Assembly: GCA_949130485.1 (NCBI GenBank)
Contig: OX422183.1
Location: 739,501 to 803,500, forward strand
DNA: 64,000 bases
Direction of reading: 5' to 3'
DNA from: Agelas oroides
Lineage: Eukaryota > Porifera > Demospongiae > Agelasida > Agelasidae
Shown here: in pieces, positions 12,501 through 20,627 of the stretch
Layout of the letters: the number at the start of each line of letters is the position of its first letter
Position numbering within the stretch: the stretch's first letter is position 1
Program-made: the position numbers and the translations under genes
Notes under the pieces: model-generated
The model's database searches: none
The model's input: only the letters and a program-made list of their open reading frames with translations
What the model was told of the DNA's origin: nothing

Positions 12501-13703
12501 CCCCCCCCCCCCCCCTGGATCCGCCCCTGGGCAAGTGAAACGTGCTGAAGTGTGGAAACTGAAGTACAGAAATGATAGTATGAAAACAGAAGTACGTATG
12601 AAAACAGAAGCACGTATGAAAGTGAGAAAAAAAACTGTTTCTAGTGGCTTGTGAATTCATGGCTGTCCCTTGTAACCAATTCAAAGGATTACTGTCTCCA
12701 AGCGACATAAAGCTGGATTCTGGGACTTTGTACTCCAAAAAGCTCTAATGCAGTAAACAGTTGACTTTTCCAAGAACCAAACCATGACCAACTTGCACGT
12801 ATACTTTTAAGTGTAATGTGTAGCCAACCTGGTCGTCCCAAAAAATCACTCATCATAGTACAAAGCATCATTTACTAAAGTGACATAAGGCAGTATAGTA
12901 TTCTCACTACGGTTCACTCAGTGGCTGTTCCTTCAATGTGACAAGGCCAAAAATGTGACGTGCAGCTGACCGCTGCAGCCAATGCATTTCTCCTGTACCC
13001 CCCTACCTGCCATGTTGTCTGCTTAGATTTTGGCCACACCACTTTCAAATCGCTTGATATACAGCCCTGTTGAGCTATGACAACCAGACAACCACCAGCC
13101 ACCAGGAAGCCACTCAGCTTGTACCATCAGAACTCAGTTAGGTTTGATTGGAAAATTCTCTACATCAGGAGGGGAACCATGATGAGTATTCTTTTTTTAT
13201 CTGAGAGGCTATGACATTCACCTCAGCTGTACATAAAATTATGATGCTATGAGGTGAAAAAATGACATGTGTTCTCTCCTGACAAAGAATTTTCTAGTAA
13301 TGGAGTTCTGGCAACACCGGCTGGGTGTGTTACTAATGCATTCAGTATCACCTGTGTACTACATACAGAGGATTGTGTGAGGCTGGTATTAGGTTGTTTG
13401 GTTGTGTAGCTCAGTGGTAGAGCACTGTCAGGTCAAGCAAGGAGCTATGGATTTGATTTCCAGTGACTTCTGGCCTTTTACTTTTCTCTATTTTGCCTCA
13501 TAACATCAAATGTTCTTTACTTTCCATCTCCAGGAATGTTTCTAAAACATGAAAGTCCAGCAGCTGCTCTTAGTGCCACTGGGATTCCTCTCCGTGACAA
13601 CATCTATGTAGAAGTACAACACACTCCAAATCCTCAATACTCAAGAAGGCATGAACATTTTGGTGACCATTCCCCTGAGACACTGGATGAGTACAATGCA
13701 TAA
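2905..13703 (+). CDS. receptor A: Ig-Ig-Ig-Sushi single-pass membrane protein, 5' end missing
   Basis: Predicted exons, all phase 1 to phase 1: 2905-3183, 6106-6393, 6541-6819, 10201-10377, 11754-11954 and 13534-13703 (TAA). The first is a V-like Ig exon (MACLYCDY, DDADRYTC). The second is Ig-like but lacks the usual cysteines (VTVNYNP, GRYLVNVSN). The third is Ig-like (VRLTCSARG, NIYHCLVS) with a weak donor. The fourth is a complete Sushi/CCP domain (VNCGTLTNPVNG, TYSCNTGYKL, GVWSGSAPSC). The fifth encodes a Thr/Pro stalk of ALPPTT repeats and one membrane span, GTIAGIVLGTIIGLVLIAV. The last is a cytoplasmic tail with NIYVEV, PQY and DEYNA tyrosines. Membrane and tail exons match receptors B and C. 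It is likely a type I cell-surface receptor; the ligand is unknown. The only matching signal exon, at 2254, is decayed, so the gene may use an unseen start or be dying. Confidence 0.7.
3310..4571 (-). mobile_element. degenerate Tc1/mariner-like element with N-terminal transposase remnant
   Basis: The element is bounded by an 11-bp direct repeat TACTGGTAACT at 3310-3320 and 4561-4571. Inner ends share GCACATTATGC in inverted order, and many subterminal TTATGC motifs lie inside both ends. On the minus strand from about 4281 a start MATHSIESERSRAYSSDLRW leads into a helix-turn-helix, and after a frameshift near 4135 into KLFDETGTVCSIQ, ELAIIEMVLDDPSVYLH and AISTSSICRFLQQQ. This is the paired helix-turn-helix pattern of IS630/Tc1/mariner transposases. 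The catalytic DDE part is missing. An 11-bp flanking duplication is not the TA expected of that superfamily. It sits in the first intron of receptor A. Confidence 0.7.
4724..5524 (-). mobile_element. 5'-truncated non-LTR retrotransposon (reverse transcriptase 3' half)
   Basis: On the minus strand the element starts abruptly at the ADD of the catalytic box (HADDLLLYKIL, just after a stop). It continues through NEHYLSLNPSKCKCMTV, VDSYKYLGVTL, LYVSLVRPHLEYASPAWNP, then after frameshifts near 4970-5040 reaches HVTALWNTLPSAI and LPVFKHYI. These are the hallmarks of the thumb and C-terminal part of RTE/CR1/Jockey-type reverse transcriptases. The palm upstream of the catalytic aspartates is gone, the usual 5' truncation. 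It lies in a receptor A intron and is not functional. Confidence 0.85.
6520..6540 (+). promoter_or_regulatory. splice acceptor built from a (CA)n microsatellite
   Basis: The acceptor of the third Ig exon of receptor A is the end of a poly-C run followed by about ten CA units, ending in CACAG at 6540. The pyrimidine tract is therefore length-unstable sequence. The adjoining exon frame is open and phase-matched. Confidence 0.6.
6934..7550. mobile_element. hAT-like non-autonomous element
   Basis: The left end TGGCAGATGTAGG and the right end CTAAATCTGCCACTG are inverted, with short G-runs just inside each (AAAAGGGGGGTTCC and GAAGGGGGGTGT). Terminal CAGTGGCAGAT resembles hAT ends. No transposase is present. 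It lies in a receptor A intron. Confidence 0.6.
8152..8352. mobile_element. foldback MITE of about 200 bp
   Basis: The two halves are imperfect reverse complements. The left has GCATCGCTGTTTTTGAAG, GAAATTCCGG and CAGGGCTCATACATGCTTC. The right has GAAGTGTGTATGAGCCCTG, GAATTTCAGC and CTCCAAAGACAGCGATG. The whole could fold as one long hairpin. It is intronic to receptor A. Confidence 0.65.
9488..9668 (-). repeat. tRNA-derived SINE copy 1
   Basis: On the minus strand a tRNA-like head reads GTAGCTCAGTGGCAGAGCAC (A box) and CCTGGGTTCATTTCGG (B box region). It is followed by a body with TTTTCACTTTCCTCTATTTT and a CTTCATAACATCTAAC tail. It is not a working tRNA gene: no acceptor-stem pairing is seen. 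Two relatives lie at 9831-9965 and 13395-13530. Confidence 0.7.
9831..9965 (-). repeat. tRNA-derived SINE copy 2, headless
   Basis: The minus strand carries the same B-box region (CCTGGGTTCATTTCCCGG) and body (CTTTTCACTTTCCTCTATTT, CACCTCATAATATCTC) as copy 1, but the A-box part is missing. The stretch 9715-9830 between the copies (TCTCCATCAGGAGAGAACCC) recurs, diverged, at 13105-13215. Confidence 0.65.
11120..11300 (+). repeat. tRNA-derived SINE of a second family
   Basis: The plus strand has AGTGACTCAGTGGCAAGAGC as an A box and, about 35 nt further, CAGGTGTGATTCCCAGC as a B box. The trailing sequence is CTGTGTAGGTTTCC. Variant box sequences and the lack of a cloverleaf argue against a real tRNA gene. 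It lies in the intron before the membrane exon of receptor A. Confidence 0.5.
11769..11829 (+). repeat. 18-bp coding minisatellite (ALPPTT stalk)
   Basis: CTCTGCCTCCCACCACAG is repeated about three to four times in frame in the membrane exon of receptor A and encodes ALPPTT units. The threonines make a short extended stalk that is probably O-glycosylated. Receptors B and C have only a few residues here, so the stalk length varies between paralogues. Confidence 0.85.
12008..12529. mobile_element. hAT-like MITE with CAGGGGCGGATCCAGG ends
   Basis: Perfect 16-bp terminal inverted repeats, CAGGGGCGGATCCAGG at 12008 and its complement ending at 12529, enclose about 490 bp with GC-rich CGCGCAGCGCG stretches and G/C runs just inside. 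Flanks share GGGCAA. It is in the last intron of receptor A and has no transposase. Confidence 0.8.
13395..13530 (+). repeat. tRNA-derived SINE copy 3, touching a splice acceptor
   Basis: The head TGTAGCTCAGTGGTAGAGCA and B-box-like GGATTTGATTTCCAG are followed by TTTTACTTTTCTCTATTTT and GCCTCATAACATCAAATG. The element ends only a few bases before the acceptor of the last receptor A exon at 13534. Its pyrimidine-rich tail probably supplies part of the polypyrimidine tract. Confidence 0.7.
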
Positions 13704-15368
13704 ACCTAACAGTGAACATATTTCCATACTTAGTACAATTTTTGTGGCTGTTGCATGCATTTAACTTGCCTCTTCAGTTCAGTGTCATCATATACAAGAC
13801 ATTCACACATCTACAAAAGTATCCTGTGATTTCCACAGTTGTTAAACGAAACTTCATCTTTGTTGTGTTGGAGTCAGTGAGGAGTTGATACAGCTTGTGG
13901 TAGGCAAAGATGTTCAGTTATAGCATGTGTGTCTGCATGCTCTGGCTGCCTAGAAGTTTCCATTGTTGATGTCATTTGTTCAGATGTGCACAGGAGAAAG
14001 ACAGTGAACCTGGCCAAACAATCACTATTACATAGTATGTTGGCTTCACAGTGAGTCACAAAGAAACCTGCATGTGAATGTAAAGTATTGTGATAAACTA
14101 GTGCCCATGCACATGCCATAGCAGAATGGTTTTCTGGAACACACACATAAGATATGCTGCTGGATCAGAGATACAAAAGAAATTAACATTGCGTTTAGCA
14201 TAGTTATGCGTTGCACAGATCATCTCATGCGGATGCGAAAAGGCACAGGGATCTGTCACTCAGATTCGAGAGCTTGAATTAAATGTAACTACGTCCAAAT
14301 AGCTTATGAATGCACTTAAATTGTTTCTCCATTGCAATATATGGAGGGGAATCATGTCATTTTATTTTTAGCAGGGTATCAAGGCTGAATTGAACAGTCA
14401 GTTCACCATTCATGTTGCTATCAACCAGCTGGCATATTACTTTGCTACACAATGAAATACACTTTGATGACCTCTAGAGCATTGGAATTAAGAATATAAA
14501 GTATGATCATTCATTCAGCTGAAGCTTTAACTAAATTCCTGTTCAACTCACCCTGTTCTGGGTCACATTCCAATTCAATCCTCTACAACTTGGATTCAGT
14601 ATACAAAACTTCAAGGCAAAATTGCCATTCCATGTTAACTGTACATAATTCCATACCATTCCACTTCATTTCAAAAGAATTCCAGATTCAAGAAATCCAC
14701 AGGCAGTTACAAGTTAGTGCATAGGGTGGTTGTTGGTGTCGGGTGTAGCTTGACCATTTTCCAGGGGGTTTTTCATATGACCAGTTTTACCTATCACTAG
14801 CTGTAGAAGAGAGAATAAGCAACATTCTCATACTTATGTTAGGTAATGGTTTATATTGTTAATGATTACATGAAATTTACCCCAAGATGCAAGATTGCCA
14901 TGTTCAATGTGTATATTTGTTAGTGCCATGGTCCAGTTACCGCAACTTCAAGTCAACTAATTGTGTGCATACTCATCAAGAGACGGTAGCTATCCTCTAC
15001 TCACATTATCTTTGCAGGTAGCTATTTACACTTTGTGCAAAAGGAAAGATATTAAGGTGGAACTGCATGTAGTAGGATCACAAACAGGAAATTTAAATCT
15101 AAGTGGCCTTGTTTTAACCACGTATGTTGGGTACATGACTGTACACAGTTTCTCAGTTACAGGCATTTTCTTAGTTACGGACACCCCCTGGTCCCATGCT
15201 GCCTGGATAGGAGAGGTTTTGCTGTATAAGTATATACACAGTCTCTCCAGATAGTCAACTTGGTTGATATGCTGCCAAGCAAATGATCATTCCAAGTGGC
15301 ATGCTCAAGTTAACTAATTTGAAGCAGCAGTTTTAATGCTGTAGTAATTGCATTTATTTTTGTCCAGG
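13704..15368. other. intergenic, no supported gene
   Basis: No phase-consistent exon is seen. About 60 bp at 13800-13870 (GTGATTTCCACAG, AACTTCATCTTTG) repeat a segment at 2370-2420, a trace of older duplication. Sequence near 15175-15225 (ACGGACACCCCCTGGTCCC) looks like common dispersed repeat. Confidence 0.5.
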
Positions 15369-15560
15369 TCTGGGCACTCCAAATAATACTCTGAACCTTG
15401 AAGAGGAAGTCTTAAAGATGAAGTATTTTAAGCACCTAATTTTCATGTCCCTGATTGGAGTGTGTGAGAACTTGTGGTGGATCAGCTGTAGTGAGGCCAT
15501 TAATGGCCAGTGGCAGTGTGCCCGACTACTGAAAGAGTTTAGTGCTAGATGCAGTGGCGG
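15369..15560 (+). CDS. possible lone exon of unknown gene
   Basis: After a good acceptor (TTTTTGTCCAG) an open frame gives GLGTPNNTLNLEEEVL, then KYFKHLIFMSLIGVCENLWW and INGQWQCARLLKEF. I do not recognise it, and no partner exon or clear donor is visible before the palindrome at 15591. It may be a fragment of a neighbouring gene or chance. Confidence 0.2.
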
Positions 15561-15590
15561 AGAACAGTATGCATGGTGTGTATATATATT

Positions 15591-15690
15591 AGCCTCGTTC
15601 CCAGGCCCTCGCACAGCTTCCCGTCGCTTGCAGTACGCTTAACCGTACTGCAAGCGACGGGAAGCTGTGCGAGGGCCTGGGAACGAGGCT
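15591..15690. mobile_element. perfect 47-bp palindromic foldback element
   Basis: The arms 15591-15637 and 15644-15690 are exact reverse complements around a 6-nt loop (CTTAAC). The flanks are alternating TATATAT. The outer end AGCCTCGTTCCCAGGCC recurs, diverged, at about ten other places in the window. It probably inserted into a TA run. Confidence 0.9.
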
Positions 15691-16331
15691 ATATATATAT
15701 GTAGTCTAACAATTTAAACAGTTTACAGTGTAATGGAATAAGCAGTGCTAGCTGGCCTACCAAACACTGCATAAGATGCTCTCCTGCACATCTCTATGTT
15801 TACAATGATGTCTTAAACTTACATCATGGATGACCATAAGGTACTTCACTGTGTGCATCATGTTCTCCATAATAACCACGTTAATAACTGTAATAACTAT
15901 ATGACCTAACTGTTGTGTTATGTACTCAAGATTTCCATGATCACTCAGTTCTCCTGGGAATGTGTCTGCAAATTGCAGCAGTGATTAAGATCAGCAGCCA
16001 TGTTGGTGCCAAGACTGAATTGTTGCCTCCCTGCTGCTAGTAATTATCTGCATGCAGATATGTACTGTGGATATTTGTAATTTGTCAATGAACAAGTAAT
16101 CAAGCATGTAGTAATCAATAGAGTGAATATCCTTCCAGCAAGAAACAACACAACAATACAGTAACTTGGATAAATCCTAATTTTGTGTCACAGGCATCAA
16201 ATAATATAACCAAAACGCATAAGTATAGTATAGTTTCTCAGCAAAAACTAATGAAAAAATGAGCTAGCTGATCACATAAATTTTGTTTGTGTGAGACTAA
16301 TGCAGGAGGTTAGCAGCATTCAAGAAGTAGT

Positions 16332-19300
16332 TCATTTGGTGTCAAGCAAATCGAGTGGAGATCGCAATTCACGAAGATTAACTTCAGTATGAGTGACAAT
16401 ATTTGGAGTAACCCCAGTCTGATGCTCTACATTGGTGCCATTTGCCTCACATCTTCCATGATTTCCATTTCTATGCAACAACTGATAACCCCGCTGTATG
16501 TATTGCACTTTCGATTTGATTCGCATGTAGATGTGGTAGGTGACAATCCCCACAAAGGTGAGGAATGCTGTGCCAACTGAGGTGTATGCAACAGCAGCCT
16601 GGCTTCCTCCAGACAAGGTCACGTGGTAGGTAGCAACAGCAAGTATGCCAAGGTTGAGAATGAATGAAACCTCAAGAACATTCAGATACCAGCTTTTGTA
16701 GACCATTCCAGACAATGTGAACCATACAAATATTCCAAAGGTAGTGGAAGAAATGACAAGAAGGTTGACACTATCATTTCCACTAATGTTAAAGGCAAAG
16801 ACAAGGAACAAAGCACAGCGAACCAAAAGCAACAGCCCAGTCCAATATCGACACTTTGGCTTGTAAGGGGCATGGTAGGTGTCCAGGACGGCTTTCAGTT
16901 TTGGATTCCTGACCCAGTATAAGAGGCGAAAATGGTACATAGGCTGTAGCCACTGGCCTAGGAGAAGCAGCAGGGTGTATGGGAGGAAAAGGAAAAGCAG
17001 AAATAGAAGTGCTGCTACAACAAGAGGGATGTACTTTGCCAGGGATATGTTTGCATCATGGATCCAAACCACCACATTTTTTCCTGGGTAGTGGAGGATA
17101 GTGAGGGTGAGTGCACCAATGATAGTGCGTAGTAATTTTGCATAAGACAGTAGAAAGAGGGTTGCCAGGACAGGAACTGGGCTGGAGCCAAGAAGCTTTG
17201 TCACTGTTACCGAACGTCGGCTGATGTAAACCAGAAATCCCACTATCACCCAAATATAGACTGGGAACACAAACTCCAGCCATGTCTTGGCATATGCATC
17301 CATCCCATTATAGAAGCAGGTCTGAATTCCAAGGTCTAGGTTTAGCCAGGCTATGAAGATGCTTGCTGGATTGTTTGAGGTATGTGGGAAGAAGATGTGA
17401 TGGTTTGCTGCCACAATGTTGGCATAGAAGATCAGTCCATGGAGAGTACCGGCTGCTACTGTGAGGTGGAGGAGGAGAAGCAAGATGATTAGAAGCACAC
17501 CAGCTAGTGCAAATGGAATGAGCAGGGCCAGGTAAATGTTACTACACTCTTTGCATTGGGAGCTTCCCAGGGCAAGACTAAGTCTTTCTTTACACTTCCC
17601 ACACAGCAGCCCAGAACGGTTGACATTGCATTGCTCGTCAGGGTCATTCAAGTTGATGTACTTGTTCTTACTGGTACAGTAGTCAAGTGGACAGTAAGGG
17701 TGATGAATAAAACCCACAAATGTTCTGTTGTTGTATGATGCACTCAGCCAGAATGTTTGGCTGGCAGTTCGCAAAATTGCTTGTCTGTTTATATCACAAG
17801 AGTTTGTGTACTGCCAGAGTCTGTGGTCACAGATACATTCACCGGTGGAGTTAGATTGTTCAAACCCAATGGGGCAACTCTCAAATGTGATATTTACAGT
17901 AAGGTATATTGTATCTCCTGATCTATTGCTGGGATACAGCTCTAGTTGGTTAAACTGCAAGTTCTTTGGTGTCATAGAGTAATTTCTGCTGGTGCAGTTT
18001 TCTCCTATCTCATATGAGATGGTTTCTGACATATTCAAAGTATGACCTGAATGGATTGTGGTGTGAATTAATGCAGGAATTGCTGAACCTGACTGATCAA
18101 TAGCAATCACAGAGACCTCAACCTGTTGACCTGGATAGATGTTTCTTGACCTGCTTACTTCTATACAGTCCAGTTTGCTTTTGTTGCAGAAGCAAAGCTG
18201 TGTAGGATCAGATGAAATAGAGTGGTCCTCATCACGATTTCCTTTTAGTATTGACATGTTGAAAAGCTGCAGAGCATTTGTGTATCTGTCTGATGTGAAG
18301 CTACACTTATCCAGCAAACCACCATAGAGAACACTTCCTCTCATCCCGGCAGCGTTTTTCTCAAAGACTAGTGGGGTTGTATCGAGGTCAAGCAGTTTGT
18401 CATTCTGAATGTGAAAGAAGCATTCACTTCGGGAAGGTACATCTACCACATATATTGCACCGCCAAACTCAGTAGCATTATTGTTGTGAAAGTATACACT
18501 TGCTGTTTGATGCAGGCTGAAGTTTGAATTAACATCGAAATATTGTGCTCCACCTTGCAGTGCCATGTTGCTGAGAAAACTAGACCTGTTATGTACTAAT
18601 GTGAGGTTACTGCTCTCTGAGTTGATTCCTCCACCATATTTTGCAGAATTGTTCACAAAGGAGCTGCTTCCTTGAAGGATCAAAGTGCTGGAGGATGCAT
18701 GGATTGCAGCACCTTTGCTTGCAGCTGTGTTCGCCGTAAACACATCCTTGCCATTCATCTCCACTACACTGTCCAGAGCATGGATTGCTCCTCCTCCTGA
18801 CTCAGCTGTATTATTCATAAAGCAGTTGCTTCCATCAATGTATGCGGTGCTCTCACCAATGTACAGTCCTCCACCACTAGCTGCCCAATTACTTTTGAAG
18901 GTTGTTGTGCCATTCAGGTTTAGTGTGCTGCGCACTACAGTAAAACCGCCTCCTTGGATTTGGGCAGAATTGGTAAAGAAAGCATTTTCTCCCGGGAGGT
19001 TTACAGTGCAGTCAAAGGTATAGAGTCCTCCACCTTCTACTGCCTTGTTACTCCCAAATGTGTTCTGTCCAGCAAGATTAAAACTGCTTTGGAATCCAGA
19101 GATACCTCCACCAGTGTATTCTGCTAAATTACCCTGGTAGTTGCTTGATCCAAGAAGATTAATTACACTGCCATCCCTGGTGTAGATTCCTCCTCCATCT
19201 CTTGCTGCATGGTTTTCAGTTATGGAGCTGGTTCCAAGAAAGTTCAAAACACTTCTTGCAGCATATATACCACCACCAGTATAGTTAGCCTCATTACTTC

Positions 19301-20627
19301 TGAAAATGCTGGAGTCATTGAATTCAATAGTGCTATTGTCAGTGAAAATCCCACCACCAAACACTGCAATGTTCTTTTCAAATTTGCTTCTCTCTGTGAC
19401 ACTCAAAGCACTCCAGCGTGCATGCAACCCTCCACCAGTTGTTGCTGAGTTGGACTCAAAGGTGCTGTTACCATGTAGATTAGCTGTGGCAGCATATGAA
19501 TAGATAGCTCCTCCTTCATAGCTTGCAACACACTCCGCAAAGTGGTTGAATCCATTCAATGTTAGGTTGCTGTGGTCTAACCAGATTCCTCCTCCGCTTA
19601 CATGTGCTCTGTTGGCCCTGAATTTGTTTACTTTGTCTAAGATAAGTGTGCTATTAGCTATCGCATATATCCCCCCTCCTTCTCCTGCTGCATTGGCAAT
19701 GAACATGCTTCCAGCAAGAATCAAAGGAGACCTTCGTGTGTAGATCCCTCCACCATAATATTCAGCAACATTTCTCTCAAAAACACTAGGCCCATCACTG
19801 ATAAAAGTATTATTGTCCGAGTAGATTCCTCCACCTAGCTGGGCGGTGTTATTACTGATTGTGAGGTTTGCACTGAAGTTCAGGTTACTGCCATCTACAT
19901 ATATTCCTCCTCCATCCAGTTGAGCATTGTTACCACTGAGCAAACCAGTGCCACTGAAGCTTATCTTAGTCTCTTGCGCATAGATACCTCCACCCCTAGA
20001 TCCTGCCCAGTTAGCAGTAAAGGTGTTGTCTCCATCAAGGTTAAGAGAAGATTTTGGTGCATATAACCCTCCCCCAAAATGCTCTGCTCTATTGGCATTC
20101 AAGACATTGGTACCACTCAAATTCACTTGAATTCCACTTGCATGGATGGCACCACCATCATTAGTTGATGAACAGTTTATAAAGCTACAATTTCCATCCA
20201 AGTTTAGACTAGTGGTACTGGGATGTGAATAATGACAGTCCAACAATCGTTGTATGAAAACACACCCCCCAGCCCTAGCTGAATTACTGCTAAACATGGC
20301 ATTCCCACCTATGTACACATTGCTGCAAAGTACACTGAGTCCTCCACCATTACTAGCTGAGTTAGTACTGAAAGTGGCATTACCACTGATGGTGACACTG
20401 CTACCACCCTGTACACTGACTCCTCCACCATACCTACTAGCTGAGTTGGCACTGAAAGTGCCATTCCCACTGATGCTCACACTGCTACTGACCTGTGCAC
20501 TGACTCCTCCACCATCATGCCCAGCTGAAAGTAGTGTTACCATTGATGTCCACCTTGCTACTGTTCTGTGCACTGATTCCTCCACCATTTTCACTGGCTG
20601 AGTTACCACTGAAAGTAGTGTCCCCAC
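16332..20627 (-). CDS. Pmp-repeat protein, C-terminal part with multipass membrane domain
   Basis: This 1431-codon frame continues the protein whose N-terminus is the frame 20515-22848; the true joined part begins near 20526. About 25 diverged repeats with GGGIYA and [FY]xxN[ST]A motifs, typical of Chlamydia-type Pmp beta-helix repeats, are followed by a Cys-rich region (CPIGFEQSNSTGECIC; CGKCKERL..LGSSQCKEC). Then come 8-9 hydrophobic segments at roughly residues 1030-1370, for example ALLIPFALAGVLLIILLLLL, EFVFPVYIWVIVGFLVY and PLVVAALLFLLFLFLP. The tail is short and polar. The gene shows no introns over 6.5 kb. I infer a large surface adhesin-like or sensor protein on a multipass anchor. 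The function is unknown. Similar Pmp-repeat proteins with this kind of anchor are, to my knowledge, common in sponge gene sets. Confidence 0.85.
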   Translation of the reverse strand: MGTLLSVVTQPVKMVEESVHRTVARWTSMVTLLSAGHDGGGVSAQVSSSVSISGNGTFSANSASRYGGGVSVQGGSSVTISGNATFSTNSASNGGGLSVLCSNVYIGGNAMFSSNSARAGGCVFIQRLLDCHYSHPSTTSLNLDGNCSFINCSSTNDGGAIHASGIQVNLSGTNVLNANRAEHFGGGLYAPKSSLNLDGDNTFTANWAGSRGGGIYAQETKISFSGTGLLSGNNAQLDGGGIYVDGSNLNFSANLTISNNTAQLGGGIYSDNNTFISDGPSVFERNVAEYYGGGIYTRRSPLILAGSMFIANAAGEGGGIYAIANSTLILDKVNKFRANRAHVSGGGIWLDHSNLTLNGFNHFAECVASYEGGAIYSYAATANLHGNSTFESNSATTGGGLHARWSALSVTERSKFEKNIAVFGGGIFTDNSTIEFNDSSIFRSNEANYTGGGIYAARSVLNFLGTSSITENHAARDGGGIYTRDGSVINLLGSSNYQGNLAEYTGGGISGFQSSFNLAGQNTFGSNKAVEGGGLYTFDCTVNLPGENAFFTNSAQIQGGGFTVVRSTLNLNGTTTFKSNWAASGGGLYIGESTAYIDGSNCFMNNTAESGGGAIHALDSVVEMNGKDVFTANTAASKGAAIHASSSTLILQGSSSFVNNSAKYGGGINSESSNLTLVHNRSSFLSNMALQGGAQYFDVNSNFSLHQTASVYFHNNNATEFGGAIYVVDVPSRSECFFHIQNDKLLDLDTTPLVFEKNAAGMRGSVLYGGLLDKCSFTSDRYTNALQLFNMSILKGNRDEDHSISSDPTQLCFCNKSKLDCIEVSRSRNIYPGQQVEVSVIAIDQSGSAIPALIHTTIHSGHTLNMSETISYEIGENCTSRNYSMTPKNLQFNQLELYPSNRSGDTIYLTVNITFESCPIGFEQSNSTGECICDHRLWQYTNSCDINRQAILRTASQTFWLSASYNNRTFVGFIHHPYCPLDYCTSKNKYINLNDPDEQCNVNRSGLLCGKCKERLSLALGSSQCKECSNIYLALLIPFALAGVLLIILLLLLHLTVAAGTLHGLIFYANIVAANHHIFFPHTSNNPASIFIAWLNLDLGIQTCFYNGMDAYAKTWLEFVFPVYIWVIVGFLVYISRRSVTVTKLLGSSPVPVLATLFLLSYAKLLRTIIGALTLTILHYPGKNVVVWIHDANISLAKYIPLVVAALLFLLFLFLPYTLLLLLGQWLQPMYHFRLLYWVRNPKLKAVLDTYHAPYKPKCRYWTGLLLLVRCALFLVFAFNISGNDSVNLLVISSTTFGIFVWFTLSGMVYKSWYLNVLEVSFILNLGILAVATYHVTLSGGSQAAVAYTSVGTAFLTFVGIVTYHIYMRIKSKVQYIQRGYQLLHRNGNHGRCEANGTNVEHQTGVTPNIVTHTEVNLRELRSPLDLLDTK

